DNA from: JAXMCI01 sp046349435
GTDB taxonomy: Bacteria; Pseudomonadota; Alphaproteobacteria; Dongiales; Dongiaceae
Reading direction: 5' to 3'
DNA length: 64,000 bases
NCBI GenBank assembly: GCA_046349435.1
Contig: JAXMCI010000004.1
Span: 124,001 to 188,000 of the forward strand
Part shown: positions 41,884 through 50,428 of the stretch, in pieces
Position numbering within the stretch: the stretch's first letter is position 1
How the letters are laid out: each line of letters opens with the position of its first letter
The notes under the pieces: model-generated
What the model was told of the DNA's origin: nothing
Databases searched by the model: none
Seen by the model: the letters and a program-made list of their open reading frames with translations, nothing else
Program-made: the position numbers and the translations under genes

Positions 41884-42654
41884 CTACAGCGTCGACATCA
41901 TCCCGCCGTCGACCGGCAGGATCGAGCCGGTGACGTAGCCCGCATCCTCGGACAGCAGGAAGAACGCCGGCCCCGCGATGTCCTCCGGCCTGCCGGGCTT
42001 GGCCAGCGGCACCTTGCGGTGCTTGACGTAGATGTACTTGAACCAGTCGGCCTCGTGCTCGTCGCTGCCGTCGAGCGTCACCGACATGCGGGTCTTGATG
42101 AAGCCGGGGCAGATGGCGTTGACCCGGATGCCGTCCGGCGAGAGCTCGCTGGCGAGGCAGCGCGTCAGGTTGACGACCCCGCCCTTCGCCGTCGAGTAGG
42201 CGAGGGAGTCGCGGCTGCCGCGCAGGCCGTTGACCGAGGCGATGTTGACGATCGCCGGATTGGACGCGCTCTTGCGCATCAGCGGCACCATGGCGAGCGT
42301 CACCCGCATCATGCCGTTGAGATTGACGTCGTGCACCTGCATGAAGCGCTCGATCGTCATGTCGTCATAGGCCGTCATGTCGAGGATGGCGGCGTTGTTG
42401 ACCAGCATGTCGAGATGCCCGTGCCGTCGCCGGATCGCCTCGGCCAGCGCCGCCACCGAGGTGTCGTCGGTGATGTCGACGCGCGTCGCGCTGGCGTCGC
42501 CCAGCCGCGCCGCCACCGCCTGCGCCTCCGGCTCGTCGATGTCGGCGACCCAGACATGGGCGCCCTCGCGGCAGAGGCGGCCGGCGATCGCCTCGCCGAT
42601 GCCGCGCCCGCTGCCGGTCACCAGCGCGACCCGGCCCTTCATTCGTTGATCCAT
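41884..42654 (-). CDS. SDR family NAD(P)-dependent oxidoreductase
   Basis: This 256-residue classical short-chain dehydrogenase has VALVTGSGRGIGEAIAGRLC (TGxxxGIG), VNNAAILDMTAY, the catalytic Ser in NIASVNGLRGSRDSLAYSTA and YSTAKGGVVNL with Tyr-x3-Lys. It ends ILPVDGGMMSTL like 3-oxoacyl reductases and sugar dehydrogenases. Given its operon (transport ATPase, enolase-superfamily enzyme, hyuAB), oxidation of a sugar or hydroxy acid is likely. ATG 42654 has AGGAG upstream; ATG 42642 (MKGRVALVTG) is an alternative. It is the last gene of the minus-strand operon. Confidence 0.88.
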   Translation of the reverse strand: MDQRMKGRVALVTGSGRGIGEAIAGRLCREGAHVWVADIDEPEAQAVAARLGDASATRVDITDDTSVAALAEAIRRRHGHLDMLVNNAAILDMTAYDDMTIERFMQVHDVNLNGMMRVTLAMVPLMRKSASNPAIVNIASVNGLRGSRDSLAYSTAKGGVVNLTRCLASELSPDGIRVNAICPGFIKTRMSVTLDGSDEHEADWFKYIYVKHRKVPLAKPGRPEDIAGPAFFLLSEDAGYVTGSILPVDGGMMSTL

Positions 42655-42694
42655 CCCGCTCTCCTGTTCCGTTCCGACGCGCGGTCGCGCTGCC

Positions 42695-43819
42695 TCACCC
42701 CTGGGCCAGCCGGCTCGCTCCGGTCTTGCCGTCGAACAGCCGGACCTGCTCCGGGCGCACCGCCAGCGACACCGTCTCGCCTGGCTTCGGGTCGGCCGGC
42801 TCGGTCAGCCGCACGCAGATCGAGCCGGTCAGCTCGCCCGGCCGGTCGCTCTGCTCGATGACCTCGACGCCGGCTATCCGCAGGTAGAGGTAGCTCTCGG
42901 CGCCGAGCTGCTCGACCACCTCGATCTGGCCGTTGAGCGGCCCGCCGCCGCCCGGCTGCAGGGTGAAGCTCTCCGGCCGCAGGCCGACCTGCACCTCCGG
43001 CTCGCCCGGCGCGACGCGCGCCAGCAGCGCCGGCGGCAGCGCCAGCCGGGCGCCGCCGAGAGCGACGCCGTCGCCGTCGAGCCGCCCGCGCAGCAGGTTC
43101 ATCGGCGGGCTGCCGATGAAGCCGGCGACGAAGGCGTTGGCCGGCCAGGCATAGAGCTCGCGCGGCGGCGCCACCTGCTGGATCCGCCCGTGGTTCAGCA
43201 CGGTGACGCGCTGGCCGAGCGTCATCGCCTCGGTCTGGTCGTGGGTGACGTAGATCGTCGTCACCCCCAGCCGGCGGTGCAGCCGCACCAGCTCGACCCG
43301 CATCTGGATGCGCAGCTTGGCGTCGAGGTTGGAGAGCGGCTCGTCCATCAGGAAGGCGCGGGGGTGGCGCACGATGGCGCGGCCCATGGCGACGCGCTGG
43401 CGCTGGCCGCCGGAGAGCTCGCGCGGCTTGCGCTCGAGCAGCGCCTCGATGCCGAGCAGCCCGGCCACCTCGTTGACCCGCTTGGCGATCTCGGCCCGGC
43501 TGTTGTGCTGCATGCGCAGGGGGAAGCCGATGTTGTCCCGCACCCGCATGTGCGGGTAGAGCGCGTAGTTCTGGAACACCATCGCGACGTCGCGGTCCTG
43601 CGGCTCGACGTCGTTCACCGCCTTGCCGTCGATGCGGATCTCGCCGGAGGAGATGTCCTCCAGCCCGGCCACCATGCGCAGCGCCGTCGTCTTGCCGCAG
43701 CCCGACGGCCCGACGAAGATCATGAACTCGCCGTCGGCGATCGTGAGATCGAAGTCCTGCAGCGCGACGACGCCCTGGTCGAAGCGCTTGCCGACCTTGT
43801 CGAACTCGATGACCGCCAT
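42695..43819 (-). CDS. CUT1 ABC transporter ATP-binding protein (UgpC/MalK type)
   Basis: This 374-residue ATPase has VGPSGCGKTTALRMVAGLED (Walker A), LSGGQRQRVAMGRAIVRHPR (signature), FLMDEPLSNLD (Walker B), and YVTHDQTEAMTLGQRVTVLN (switch). A C-terminal TOBE/OB regulatory domain includes VGLRPESFTLQP. It is the MalK type that serves CUT1 permeases, so it must energise the importer encoded at 37.2-41.7 kb on the other strand. It sits 36 bases after the enolase-superfamily gene and 40 bases before the SDR in the hyu operon, linking uptake and catabolism. Confidence 0.93.
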   Translation of the reverse strand: MAVIEFDKVGKRFDQGVVALQDFDLTIADGEFMIFVGPSGCGKTTALRMVAGLEDISSGEIRIDGKAVNDVEPQDRDVAMVFQNYALYPHMRVRDNIGFPLRMQHNSRAEIAKRVNEVAGLLGIEALLERKPRELSGGQRQRVAMGRAIVRHPRAFLMDEPLSNLDAKLRIQMRVELVRLHRRLGVTTIYVTHDQTEAMTLGQRVTVLNHGRIQQVAPPRELYAWPANAFVAGFIGSPPMNLLRGRLDGDGVALGGARLALPPALLARVAPGEPEVQVGLRPESFTLQPGGGGPLNGQIEVVEQLGAESYLYLRIAGVEVIEQSDRPGELTGSICVRLTEPADPKPGETVSLAVRPEQVRLFDGKTGASRLAQG

Positions 43820-43855
43820 TCGCCCCGCCGCCCCCGTCCGGCGCGCCCGCGGCGC

Positions 43856-44980
43856 CTAGCGTACCGCGAACTCGGCGAGGGCCGCCTGGTCGAGCTCGAT
43901 GCCGAGCCCCGGCCCGTTCGGGATCTCGACCATGCCGTCGACCAGCGGGAAGCGCTCGGCGACCAGCCGCTGGTTCAGGTCGGTGGTCTGGATGCAGTAC
44001 TCCATGTACTCGGCCTCCTCCATGGCGGCCAGCACATGCAGGGTCGCGGCCTTGATGATGCCGGTGCTCCAGGCATGCAGCACGCAGCGCCGCCCGTGGC
44101 GCCTTGCGTAGTCGGCGATGCGCAGGCACTCGGAGATGCCGCCGGCCCGCGTCACGTCGGGCTGCACGATCTCGACGCCGCCCTGGTGGATGATCCGCTC
44201 GAAGTCGGCGAGCGTCGTCTCCTCCTCGCCGCCGGCGATCGGGATCGAGGTGGCCTCGGCGAGCGCCTTGTACTTGGCGTAGTCGTCCGGCCAGAACGGC
44301 TCCTCGATCCAGGTCAGGTTGCACTCCTCCATGCGCTTGGCGCGGTCGATGCCGTCGCGCACGCTGGTCCAGCCCTTGCCGATGTCGGCCATCAGGTCGA
44401 AGCCGTCGCCGCCGGCCTTGCGCGCCGCCTTGACCAGCGCCACGTCGAGCTCGGCGGAGCGGCCGAACGGGCCCCAGCCCAGCTTGATCGCGCCGAAGCC
44501 GGCCTTGAGCTGCGTCTCGACCACGCGGGCCGCCTCGGCGGGGGTGTCGGGCATCAGCGTGCTGGCATAGGCCTTGATGCGCTGCCGGCGCGCGCCGCCG
44601 AGCAGCGCGTGGATCGGCTTGCCCGCCGCCTTGCCGGCGATGTCCCAGAGCGCGATCTCGACGCCGGAGATGGCGTGGATGGCGGCGCCGCGCCGCCCGA
44701 AATAGAGCGTGCCGCGATACATCTTCTGCCAGAGCCGGCCGATCTCCAGCGGGTTCTCGCCGGCCAGCAGCGCGGCCAGCCCGGTGCAGAGCTTGTGCGA
44801 GGCCGGCGCGTCGATGATCGCCTTGGAGACGGAGGGCGAGGAGTCGATCTCGCCGAGCCCGGTGATGCCCTCGTCGGTATGGACCCGGACCAGCACGCCG
44901 TCCTGGCTGCCGTCGCCGATCGAGGTGTCGATCGGGCCCTTCGGCCGGAGCAGGATGGCCTCGACCTTGGTGATCTTCAT
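43856..44980 (-). CDS. Mandelate racemase/muconate lactonizing enzyme family (enolase superfamily)
   Basis: This 374-residue enolase-superfamily protein has an N-terminal capping domain (MKITKVEAILLRPKGPIDTS) and a barrel. The barrel carries the metal ligands in LMADIGKGWTS (Asp), WIEEPFWPDDY (Glu) and IPIAGGEEETT (Glu), and the general-base His in CVLHAWSTGIIKAA. The first-strand motif GAIKLGWGPFG has one Lys. The family includes sugar-acid dehydratases and racemases; next to a sugar importer and an SDR, a sugar-acid dehydratase is plausible but not proven. ATG 44980 overlaps the zinc-ribbon gene stop (ATGA); the longer open frame upstream is a shadow. Confidence 0.88.
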   Translation of the reverse strand: MKITKVEAILLRPKGPIDTSIGDGSQDGVLVRVHTDEGITGLGEIDSSPSVSKAIIDAPASHKLCTGLAALLAGENPLEIGRLWQKMYRGTLYFGRRGAAIHAISGVEIALWDIAGKAAGKPIHALLGGARRQRIKAYASTLMPDTPAEAARVVETQLKAGFGAIKLGWGPFGRSAELDVALVKAARKAGGDGFDLMADIGKGWTSVRDGIDRAKRMEECNLTWIEEPFWPDDYAKYKALAEATSIPIAGGEEETTLADFERIIHQGGVEIVQPDVTRAGGISECLRIADYARRHGRRCVLHAWSTGIIKAATLHVLAAMEEAEYMEYCIQTTDLNQRLVAERFPLVDGMVEIPNGPGLGIELDQAALAEFAVR

Positions 44981-45180
44981 CGCGGTGCGTCCCCGTAGGT
45001 GGGTTTCACGTAATCCTGGTAGAGATCCTCGCAGTCCGGGCTGCAGGCGGCGATCTCGCGCGGCCCGTCGGCGAACACCCAGGAGCGGCGCGGGATCAGC
45101 CGGCCGCAGACCTGGCAGTAGCTGACCGTGGTGTCGTTCCAGCTGCGCTGCGGATCGACCCAGTGGCCGTGGTGGCTCAT
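44977..45180 (-). CDS. Small zinc-ribbon-like protein between hyuB and the enolase-family gene
   Basis: This 67-residue protein has four cysteines in the pattern C22-x2-C25 and C46-x3-C50 (YCQVCGRLIPRRSWV, then ACSPDCEDLYQDYV), which should bind one zinc. It is coupled by ATGA to hyuB upstream and to the enolase-family gene downstream. Acetone and acetophenone carboxylases, which are HyuA/HyuB relatives, have small accessory subunits, some binding zinc. By analogy this may be a third subunit of a HyuAB complex; this is inference. No other domain is visible. Confidence 0.7.
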   Translation of the reverse strand: MSHHGHWVDPQRSWNDTTVSYCQVCGRLIPRRSWVFADGPREIAACSPDCEDLYQDYVKPTYGDAPR

Positions 45181-46931
45181 CGCGGCTCTCCCCGTGCGTC
45201 GAGCCTGAGGCCGTAGTCGCGCTCCGCCGCCGCCGGGCTGACATAGCCTTCGGCGACGTCCTCGCGCACCGCCGCCGGGTCGCGCTCCGCCGGGTCGCCG
45301 AAGCCGCCGCCGCCCGGCGTCTGGTAGAAGAGCTCGTCGCCCTGGTGCAGCACGACGTTGGTGAACTTGGTCGGCGAGGCGACGCCGAACGCCTTGTCGA
45401 AGCTCTTGAACTCCCTCTCGCCGGCGCGCTTCACCATCAGCGCGGAGCGTCCGCCCGGGCCGCCGCCGAGCAGCCCCGGCGGCGCCAGCTTGCAGCGGTC
45501 GAACAGCGCGCTGAAGGTGATCTCCGGCGCGGTGATGCGGAAGGTGCGCCGCGTGCCGAGCCCGCCGCGATGAGTTCCGGCGCCGCCGGAATCCCGCGCC
45601 AGCCCGTATTCCAGGGTCAACAGGGGATAGCGGTGCTCGAACACTTCGACCGGCGTGTTGCGGCAGTTGGAGTGGCGCGTCACCTCGCCGTCATTGCCGT
45701 CCTTGCGCTGGGTGCCGCCGGCCCCCATGCCGTCGAAATGGTAGTTGGAGTAGTAGCGCCCGGTCTCCGGATGGACGCCGCCGAACAGCAGGTTGCTGCT
45801 CGACCCGCCGGACGCCGCGGCGATGCGGTCGGGTGCCGCCTGCGCGAAGGCGGCGAGCAGCAGGTCGATCAGCTTCGGCTGCAGGTCGGTGTTGCCGCCG
45901 ACCGACGGGCCGGGATGCTTGACGTTGACCACGCTGCCGGGCGGCGCGATGACCTGCGCCGGGCGGTAGCAGCCGGCGTTGCGCGGGATGTGCCCCTCGG
46001 GATCGGCGACGCAGAAGATGGCGTTGTAGAGCGCGGCCGCCACCACCACGAAGGTGCAGTTCATCGGCCCGCGCACCTGCGGGCTGGAGCCGGTGAAGTC
46101 GGCGATCACCCGGCCGCCCTTGATCACCAGCTTGACCTTGACCTCGAAGGGCTCGGTGCCGACGCCGTCGTCCTCGACCATCATCGAGGCGGAATAGCTG
46201 CCCTCCGGCAGCTCGGCGATCTCGGCCCTGAGCCGGCGCTCGGAATGGTCGATCAGGCGCCGCGCGCCCTCGATCACCGTCGCCATGTCGTAGCGCTCGC
46301 CGAGCTCGAGCAGCCGGCGCTCGCCGATGTTGAGCGCGCCGATCATCGCGTGCAGGTCGCCCCAGCTGTTGCGCGGGGTGCGGTGGTTGGCGAGGATCAC
46401 CCGCCAGAGCTGCTCGTTGTAGCGGCCGCCCTCGATCAGCTTGACCGGCGGCAGGCGCAGCCCCTCCTGGTAGACGTCGGTGGCGTCGGCGGCGAAGCTG
46501 CCCGGCGCCTTGCCGCCGACCTCGGCGAGATGGCCGATCGCGCCGGAGAAGCCGATCAGCTCCGCGCCGCGGAAGATCGGCTTCATCAGCATGTGCTCGG
46601 GGATGTGGCAGTTGCCGCGATAGGGGTCGTTGTGGACGATCACGTCGCCCGGCTGGAAGAAGGACTCGCCCAGCTCCTCCAGCGCCCAGCGCAGCGTGTA
46701 GTTGACCGCGCCCATCATCGAGGGCGCGAAGTTCTTCTCGGCGATCAGGTTGCCCGCGCGGTCGAGCAGCATGGTCGAGAAGTCCAGCCCCTCGTTGAAG
46801 ATCGTCGAGTAGGACGTCTTCATCATCACGATCGCCATCTCGGCGGCGATGTTGGCGAGCGCGTTGTGCAGCACGTGCAGCCCGACCGCGTCGAGCTCGA
46901 GCTGCTGGCGCGGCGCGTCGGTCTGGGTCAT
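45177..46931 (-). CDS. hyuB: Hydantoinase B/oxoprolinase family protein
   Basis: This 584-residue protein is the B subunit of an ATP-dependent hydantoinase/oxoprolinase/carboxylase-type enzyme. Family motifs are ELDAVGLHVLHNALANIAAE at the N-terminus, GDVIVHNDPYRGNCHIPEHM, FSGAIGHLAEVGGKAPGSFA, and the Gly-rich C-terminal DELFYQTPGGGGFGDPAERD. Length is usual (about 520-600). It overlaps hyuA by ATGA and the zinc-ribbon gene by ATGA. With HyuA it would open a cyclic amide, or carboxylate a ketone, at the cost of ATP; the exact substrate is not determinable. Confidence 0.93.
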   Translation of the reverse strand: MTQTDAPRQQLELDAVGLHVLHNALANIAAEMAIVMMKTSYSTIFNEGLDFSTMLLDRAGNLIAEKNFAPSMMGAVNYTLRWALEELGESFFQPGDVIVHNDPYRGNCHIPEHMLMKPIFRGAELIGFSGAIGHLAEVGGKAPGSFAADATDVYQEGLRLPPVKLIEGGRYNEQLWRVILANHRTPRNSWGDLHAMIGALNIGERRLLELGERYDMATVIEGARRLIDHSERRLRAEIAELPEGSYSASMMVEDDGVGTEPFEVKVKLVIKGGRVIADFTGSSPQVRGPMNCTFVVVAAALYNAIFCVADPEGHIPRNAGCYRPAQVIAPPGSVVNVKHPGPSVGGNTDLQPKLIDLLLAAFAQAAPDRIAAASGGSSSNLLFGGVHPETGRYYSNYHFDGMGAGGTQRKDGNDGEVTRHSNCRNTPVEVFEHRYPLLTLEYGLARDSGGAGTHRGGLGTRRTFRITAPEITFSALFDRCKLAPPGLLGGGPGGRSALMVKRAGEREFKSFDKAFGVASPTKFTNVVLHQGDELFYQTPGGGGFGDPAERDPAAVREDVAEGYVSPAAAERDYGLRLDARGEPR

Positions 46932-48964
46932 GCCGGCCTCGCGAGCGTGATGTGCAGCAGCCCGGCCTTGCCCAGCCGCAGGCTGTCGCCGGGATGCAGC
47001 ACGGTGGTGGAGTCGGTCTCCTCGATGATCGCCGGCCCGGCGAGCCGCTCATCGGCGCCGAGTGTCGCGCGGTGGCGGATCGGGCAGGGCAGGGCGCCTT
47101 CGCCGGCGAACCAGACCGGCCGGGTCGCGGCCGGCCGGCCGGTACCCCGGCTGAGGTCGGCGAAGTCACCGGCCGGCTCGGGCTGGATCGCGGTGACCCG
47201 AAGGTTGATCAGCTCGACCGGCTCGCCGGGCAGCGCGAAGCCGTATTGCCGCTCGTGCGCCGCGGCGAAGCCGGCGATCAGGTCGCGCCAGGCCGCCGCG
47301 TCGAGCGGCCCCGCGGGCAGCGGCACCTCGAGCTCGTAGTTCTGCCCGCCATAGCGCATGTCCGCCGAGCTGCGGATCTCCGGCCGCTCCGCCGGCACGC
47401 TGCGCCGCAGCTCGGCCACCGCGTCCGCGCGCAGCCGCTCCAGCGCCGCCGCCACGGCCGGCAGGTCGACGGTCTCGGAGTCGGTGAACAGCGTCTGCGC
47501 CCGGTCCACCCGGGCGTCGGCGATGGCCGCGCCGAAGGCCGAGCAGAGGCCGGGATGCGGCGGCACCACCACCTCGCCCATGCCGAGCCGCTCGGCCACC
47601 GCGCGGGCATGCAGCGGCCCGGCGCCGCCGAAGGCGATCAGCGCGAACTCGCGGGGGTCGAGCCCGCGCTCGACGGCGATCAGCCGGATCGCGTTGGCCA
47701 TGTTCTCGTCGACGGTGCGGACCACCGCCAGCGCCGCCGCCTCGGCCGACAGCGACAGCTGCTCGCCGAGCCGGGCCAGCGCGCCGCGCGCCGCCTCGAG
47801 GTCGAGCGTCATCGCGCCGCCGAGGAAGAAGGCGGGGTCGAGCCGGCCCAGCACCAGGTTGGCGTCGGTCACCGTCGGCTCCCGGCCGCCCTTGCCGTAG
47901 GCGACCGGCCCGGGGTCGGCGCCGGCGCTCTGCGGCCCGACATGCAGCAGCCCACCTTTATCGATCCATGCGATGGAGCCGCCGCCCGCCCCGATGGTGC
48001 GCACCGCCACGCAGGGGATGGTGACGGGGATGCCGAAATCGATGTCGAACTCGGCGGCGTATTGCTGGCCGCCCTCGAGGATCAGGCCGATGTCGGTGCT
48101 GGTGCCGCCGATGTCGAGCGTGAAGGCGCGCGGCGTGCCGCCGAGCTCGGCGTAGTAGCGGCCGCCGATGACGCCGCCGGCCAGGCCGGAGATCAGCAGC
48201 TGTGCCGGCCGGCGCTCGGCCTGGTCGGCGCGGAGATAGCCGCCGTTGGAGGCCAGCAGGTTCCAGCGGCCGGACGGCAGCCGGTCCTCGATCACCTTGC
48301 CGACGCCCTGGACGTAGCGCCGCACCACCGGCTTGACGAAGGCGTCGGCGATGGTCGTGCTCGCCCTCTCGTACTCGCGCCACAGCGGCGAGACCTCGTG
48401 CGACAGCGAGATCTGGGCCGCAGGCAGGGCGGCCCGCACCGCCTCGCCGGCGCGCCGCTCGTGGCGGCCGTCGAGATAGCCGAACAGGCAGCAGATGGCG
48501 ACCGCGACCTCCTCGCCGGCCAGCCCCGCGAGCTTCTCGCGCAGCGCGTCGAGGTCGCCCTCGGGCAGCGGCTCGATCTCGCGGCCGTGCGTGTCGAGCC
48601 GGCCGCCGATGCCCAGGCAGTCCCGCCGGCGGGCCAGCGGCTTCGGCTTCTTCCAATGCAGGTCGTAGATCCGCGCCTTGTCCATCCGGCCGATGAACGG
48701 CACGTCCTCGAAGCCGCGGTTGGTGACGTAGATGACGGTCGGCCCGCGCCGCTCCAGCACCGCGTTGGTCGCGATGGTGGTGCCGATCACCACCCGGTCG
48801 ACCTTCTCGACCCCCGGCAGCCGGGCCCAGCCGGCGGCGATGGCGGCGGCCGGATCGCCCGGCGTCGAGGGCACCTTCGCCGTGGTGATCGCGCGGCTCT
48901 CCTCGTCGACCAGCACGAAATCGGTGAAGGTCCCGCCGGTGTCGATCCCCAGCACCACGCTCAC
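46928..48964 (-). CDS. hyuA: Hydantoinase A/oxoprolinase family protein
   Basis: This full-length 678-residue A subunit starts VVLGIDTGGTFTDFVLVDEE (phosphate-1 loop). It has VIGTTIATNAVLERRGPTVI, SNGGYLRADQAERRPAQLLI, AFTLDIGGTSTDIGLILEGG (second phosphate loop), and SADMRYGGQNYELEVPLPAG in the C-terminal domain. It phosphorylates the substrate amide or ketone for HyuB to process. The start is GTG 48964; the open frame runs on upstream only through repeat DNA, and a promoter at 49017-49046 supports the shorter form. It is the first gene of a six-gene operon ending with the SDR at 41884. Confidence 0.92.
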   Translation of the reverse strand: MSVVLGIDTGGTFTDFVLVDEESRAITTAKVPSTPGDPAAAIAAGWARLPGVEKVDRVVIGTTIATNAVLERRGPTVIYVTNRGFEDVPFIGRMDKARIYDLHWKKPKPLARRRDCLGIGGRLDTHGREIEPLPEGDLDALREKLAGLAGEEVAVAICCLFGYLDGRHERRAGEAVRAALPAAQISLSHEVSPLWREYERASTTIADAFVKPVVRRYVQGVGKVIEDRLPSGRWNLLASNGGYLRADQAERRPAQLLISGLAGGVIGGRYYAELGGTPRAFTLDIGGTSTDIGLILEGGQQYAAEFDIDFGIPVTIPCVAVRTIGAGGGSIAWIDKGGLLHVGPQSAGADPGPVAYGKGGREPTVTDANLVLGRLDPAFFLGGAMTLDLEAARGALARLGEQLSLSAEAAALAVVRTVDENMANAIRLIAVERGLDPREFALIAFGGAGPLHARAVAERLGMGEVVVPPHPGLCSAFGAAIADARVDRAQTLFTDSETVDLPAVAAALERLRADAVAELRRSVPAERPEIRSSADMRYGGQNYELEVPLPAGPLDAAAWRDLIAGFAAAHERQYGFALPGEPVELINLRVTAIQPEPAGDFADLSRGTGRPAATRPVWFAGEGALPCPIRHRATLGADERLAGPAIIEETDSTTVLHPGDSLRLGKAGLLHITLARPA

Positions 48965-49016
48965 GACCGCACCGCTCCCATCCCGATCCTCATCGAGGCC
49001 GCCTCTCCCGGCGGCA

Positions 49017-49046
49017 ACCGTAGCCTCTCGCCCCCGCCCGACGCAA
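49017..49046 (-). promoter_or_regulatory. Promoter of the hyuAB operon
   Basis: On the minus strand TTGCGT (49046-49041), 18 bases, TACGGT (49022-49017) would start transcription near 49009, about 45 bases upstream of the hyuA GTG. The -10 is identical to that of the desaturase promoter. Confidence 0.5.
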
Positions 49047-49088
49047 CCGTCCGCATGCGCCGGCGCGCCGGGAGGCAGAAGGGGTTGG

Positions 49089-49115
49089 CACGCGGAGGCG
49101 CGGAGGACGCGGAGG
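49089..49115. repeat. CGCGGAG-type intergenic repeat, half copy
   Basis: CACGCGGAGGCGCGGAGGAC followed by GCGGAGG matches one arm of the element at 52970-53050. The inverse arm is missing here. It lies upstream of the hyuA promoter. Confidence 0.5.
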
Positions 49116-49139
49116 GTCGCAGCGGCGATGCCCTGCCTG

Positions 49140-49209
49140 CCTCGTCCTTCGACAAGCTCAGGACGAGGCGCCGGCATTGCCCTCATGCTGAGCTTGTTGA
49201 AGCATGAGG
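49140..49209. repeat. Pair of inverted REP-like palindromes
   Basis: Two 29-base palindromes, one at 49140-49168 with arms CCTCGTCC and GGACGAGG, the other at 49181-49209 with arms CCTCATGC and GCATGAGG, share the core GAGCTTGT(C/T)GAAG in opposite orientation. This is a very common alphaproteobacterial intergenic element. They sit between the hyuA promoter and the broken hydrolase gene. Confidence 0.7.
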
Positions 49210-49254
49210 GCCGCACCATGCCCCCGCCGTGCTCCCTCGGCGGCTCGGCGTGAG

Positions 49255-49944
49255 TCATCCGGCCTTCGCCACCTGCGCGATCCATCCCGCCAGGGCGTCC
49301 AGCGCCTCGTCGCGCACCTCGGCGTCGGTCCGGCCGCTCCGCTTCGGCACGTGGAAGCTGTGGTCGGCGCCTTCCAGCAGGTGCAGCGTGGCGCGCGGCC
49401 CGAGCCGCGCCTGGAGCGGCCGCAGCAGGCCAGCTCGGCCAGCGCGTCGTTGGTGCCCTGCAGGAACAGCATCGGCACCCCGACCTCGGCGAGATGCGCC
49501 CCGCGCTGGTCGGACGGCCGCCCGGCGGGATGCAGCGGGAAGGCGAGGAAGGCCAGCCCGGCCACCCCCGGCAGCGGCGCGGCCTGCGCCTGCGAGGTCA
49601 TCCGACCGCCGAAGGAGCGCCCGCCGGCGGCCAGCGCCAGCCCCGGCAGCCGCCGTCCACCTCGGCGACCGCCGCGCGCACCGCCGCCTGCGCCCGCGCC
49701 GGCGGATCGGGCCGGCCGGTGCCCGCCTCCATGAAGGGGAACTGGAAGCGCAGCGTCGCGATACCGCGCGCCGCCAGCCCCTCGGCGGTCGCCGCCAGCG
49801 ACGGATGCGTCATCCCCGCGCCGGCGCCGTGCGCCGGGACGTAGCCGACCCCGCGCGCCAGGTGGGGCGCTGCAGCAGCGCCGAGACACGGGTGCCCTCC
49901 GGCATCGTGATCGACAGGGGCTCGGGCTCCATCGTCTGCTCCAT
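49255..49944 (-). pseudogene. Alpha/beta hydrolase (dienelactone-hydrolase-like), with three frameshifts
   Basis: Three frames together encode one hydrolase of about 230 residues. The start ATG 49944 (or 49932) gives MEPEPLSITMPEGTRVSALL. The next frame gives GVGYVPAHGAGAGMTHPSLA and ARGIATLRFQFPFMEAGTGR. The third gives LPGLALAAGGRSFGGRMTSQ, holding the nucleophile Ser in GRSFGG, and VPMLFLQGTNDALAELA with the acid Asp. The original register then resumes with ATLHLLEGADHSFHVPKRSG, holding the catalytic His, to the TGA at 49255. Breaks lie near 49865, 49650 and 49430; the last two are single C losses in CC or CCC. All catalytic residues remain, favouring sequencing error. The family (KANL3/Tex30-like) has unknown substrates. 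Confidence 0.72.
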
Positions 49945-49997
49945 TGTTATCCGGCACGGGTCCGGCGGATGATGCCGGTCCCGGAGCAAGGAGAGCC

Positions 49998-50428
49998 ATG
50001 ATGGCCATCGAGTTCAATCACACCATTGCCTGGTCTCGCGACGCCGAGCATCGGCGCGATTTCTCGCCGAGATCCTGGGCCTGCCGCGCCGCCTGCGCGG
50101 TGGCCACCATTTCCAGGCGGTCACGACGGCCAACGGCGTCAACATCGACTTCGCCGACAAGGAAGGCGAGATCAGGATGCAGCACTACGCCTTCCTGGTC
50201 AGCGAGCCGGAGTTCGACGGCATCTTCGGCCGCATCCGGGAGCGCGGCCTCGCCTACTGGGCCGACCCGGCCCGGACCGCGCCGGGCGAGATCAACCGTC
50301 ACGATGGCGGCCGCGGCGTCTATTTCCAGGATCCGAGCGGCCACCTCCTGGAGATCATCACGCGGCCCTATGGCAGCGGCGGCGCGCCAGCCGCGCCGTG
50401 CGCCCACGGTTTCCTACGCCCGCGATGA
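49998..50428 (+). pseudogene. VOC family (glyoxalase-like) protein, frameshifted near 50053
   Basis: The start frame gives MMAIEFNHTIAWSRDAE, the first beta strand of a vicinal oxygen chelate protein with its metal-binding His. The frame is then lost for lack of one base near 50053. The second frame continues RFLAEILGLP, FQAVTTANGVNIDFADKEGE, HYAFLVSEPEFDGIFGRIRE and YFQDPSGHLLEIITRPYGSG with the C-terminal metal-binding Glu. The restored protein has about 143 residues. Its TGA overlaps the LigD start (ATGA). Substrate unknown. Confidence 0.75.

Noticed and set aside
46952..49207. 751-codon + strand frame over hyuA
   Set aside because: Shadow frame of the minus-strand hyuA gene.
48965..49285. 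N-terminal extension of hyuA
   Set aside because: The frame is open, but it translates REP-like repeat DNA; the family N-terminus starts at 48964 and a promoter lies in between.
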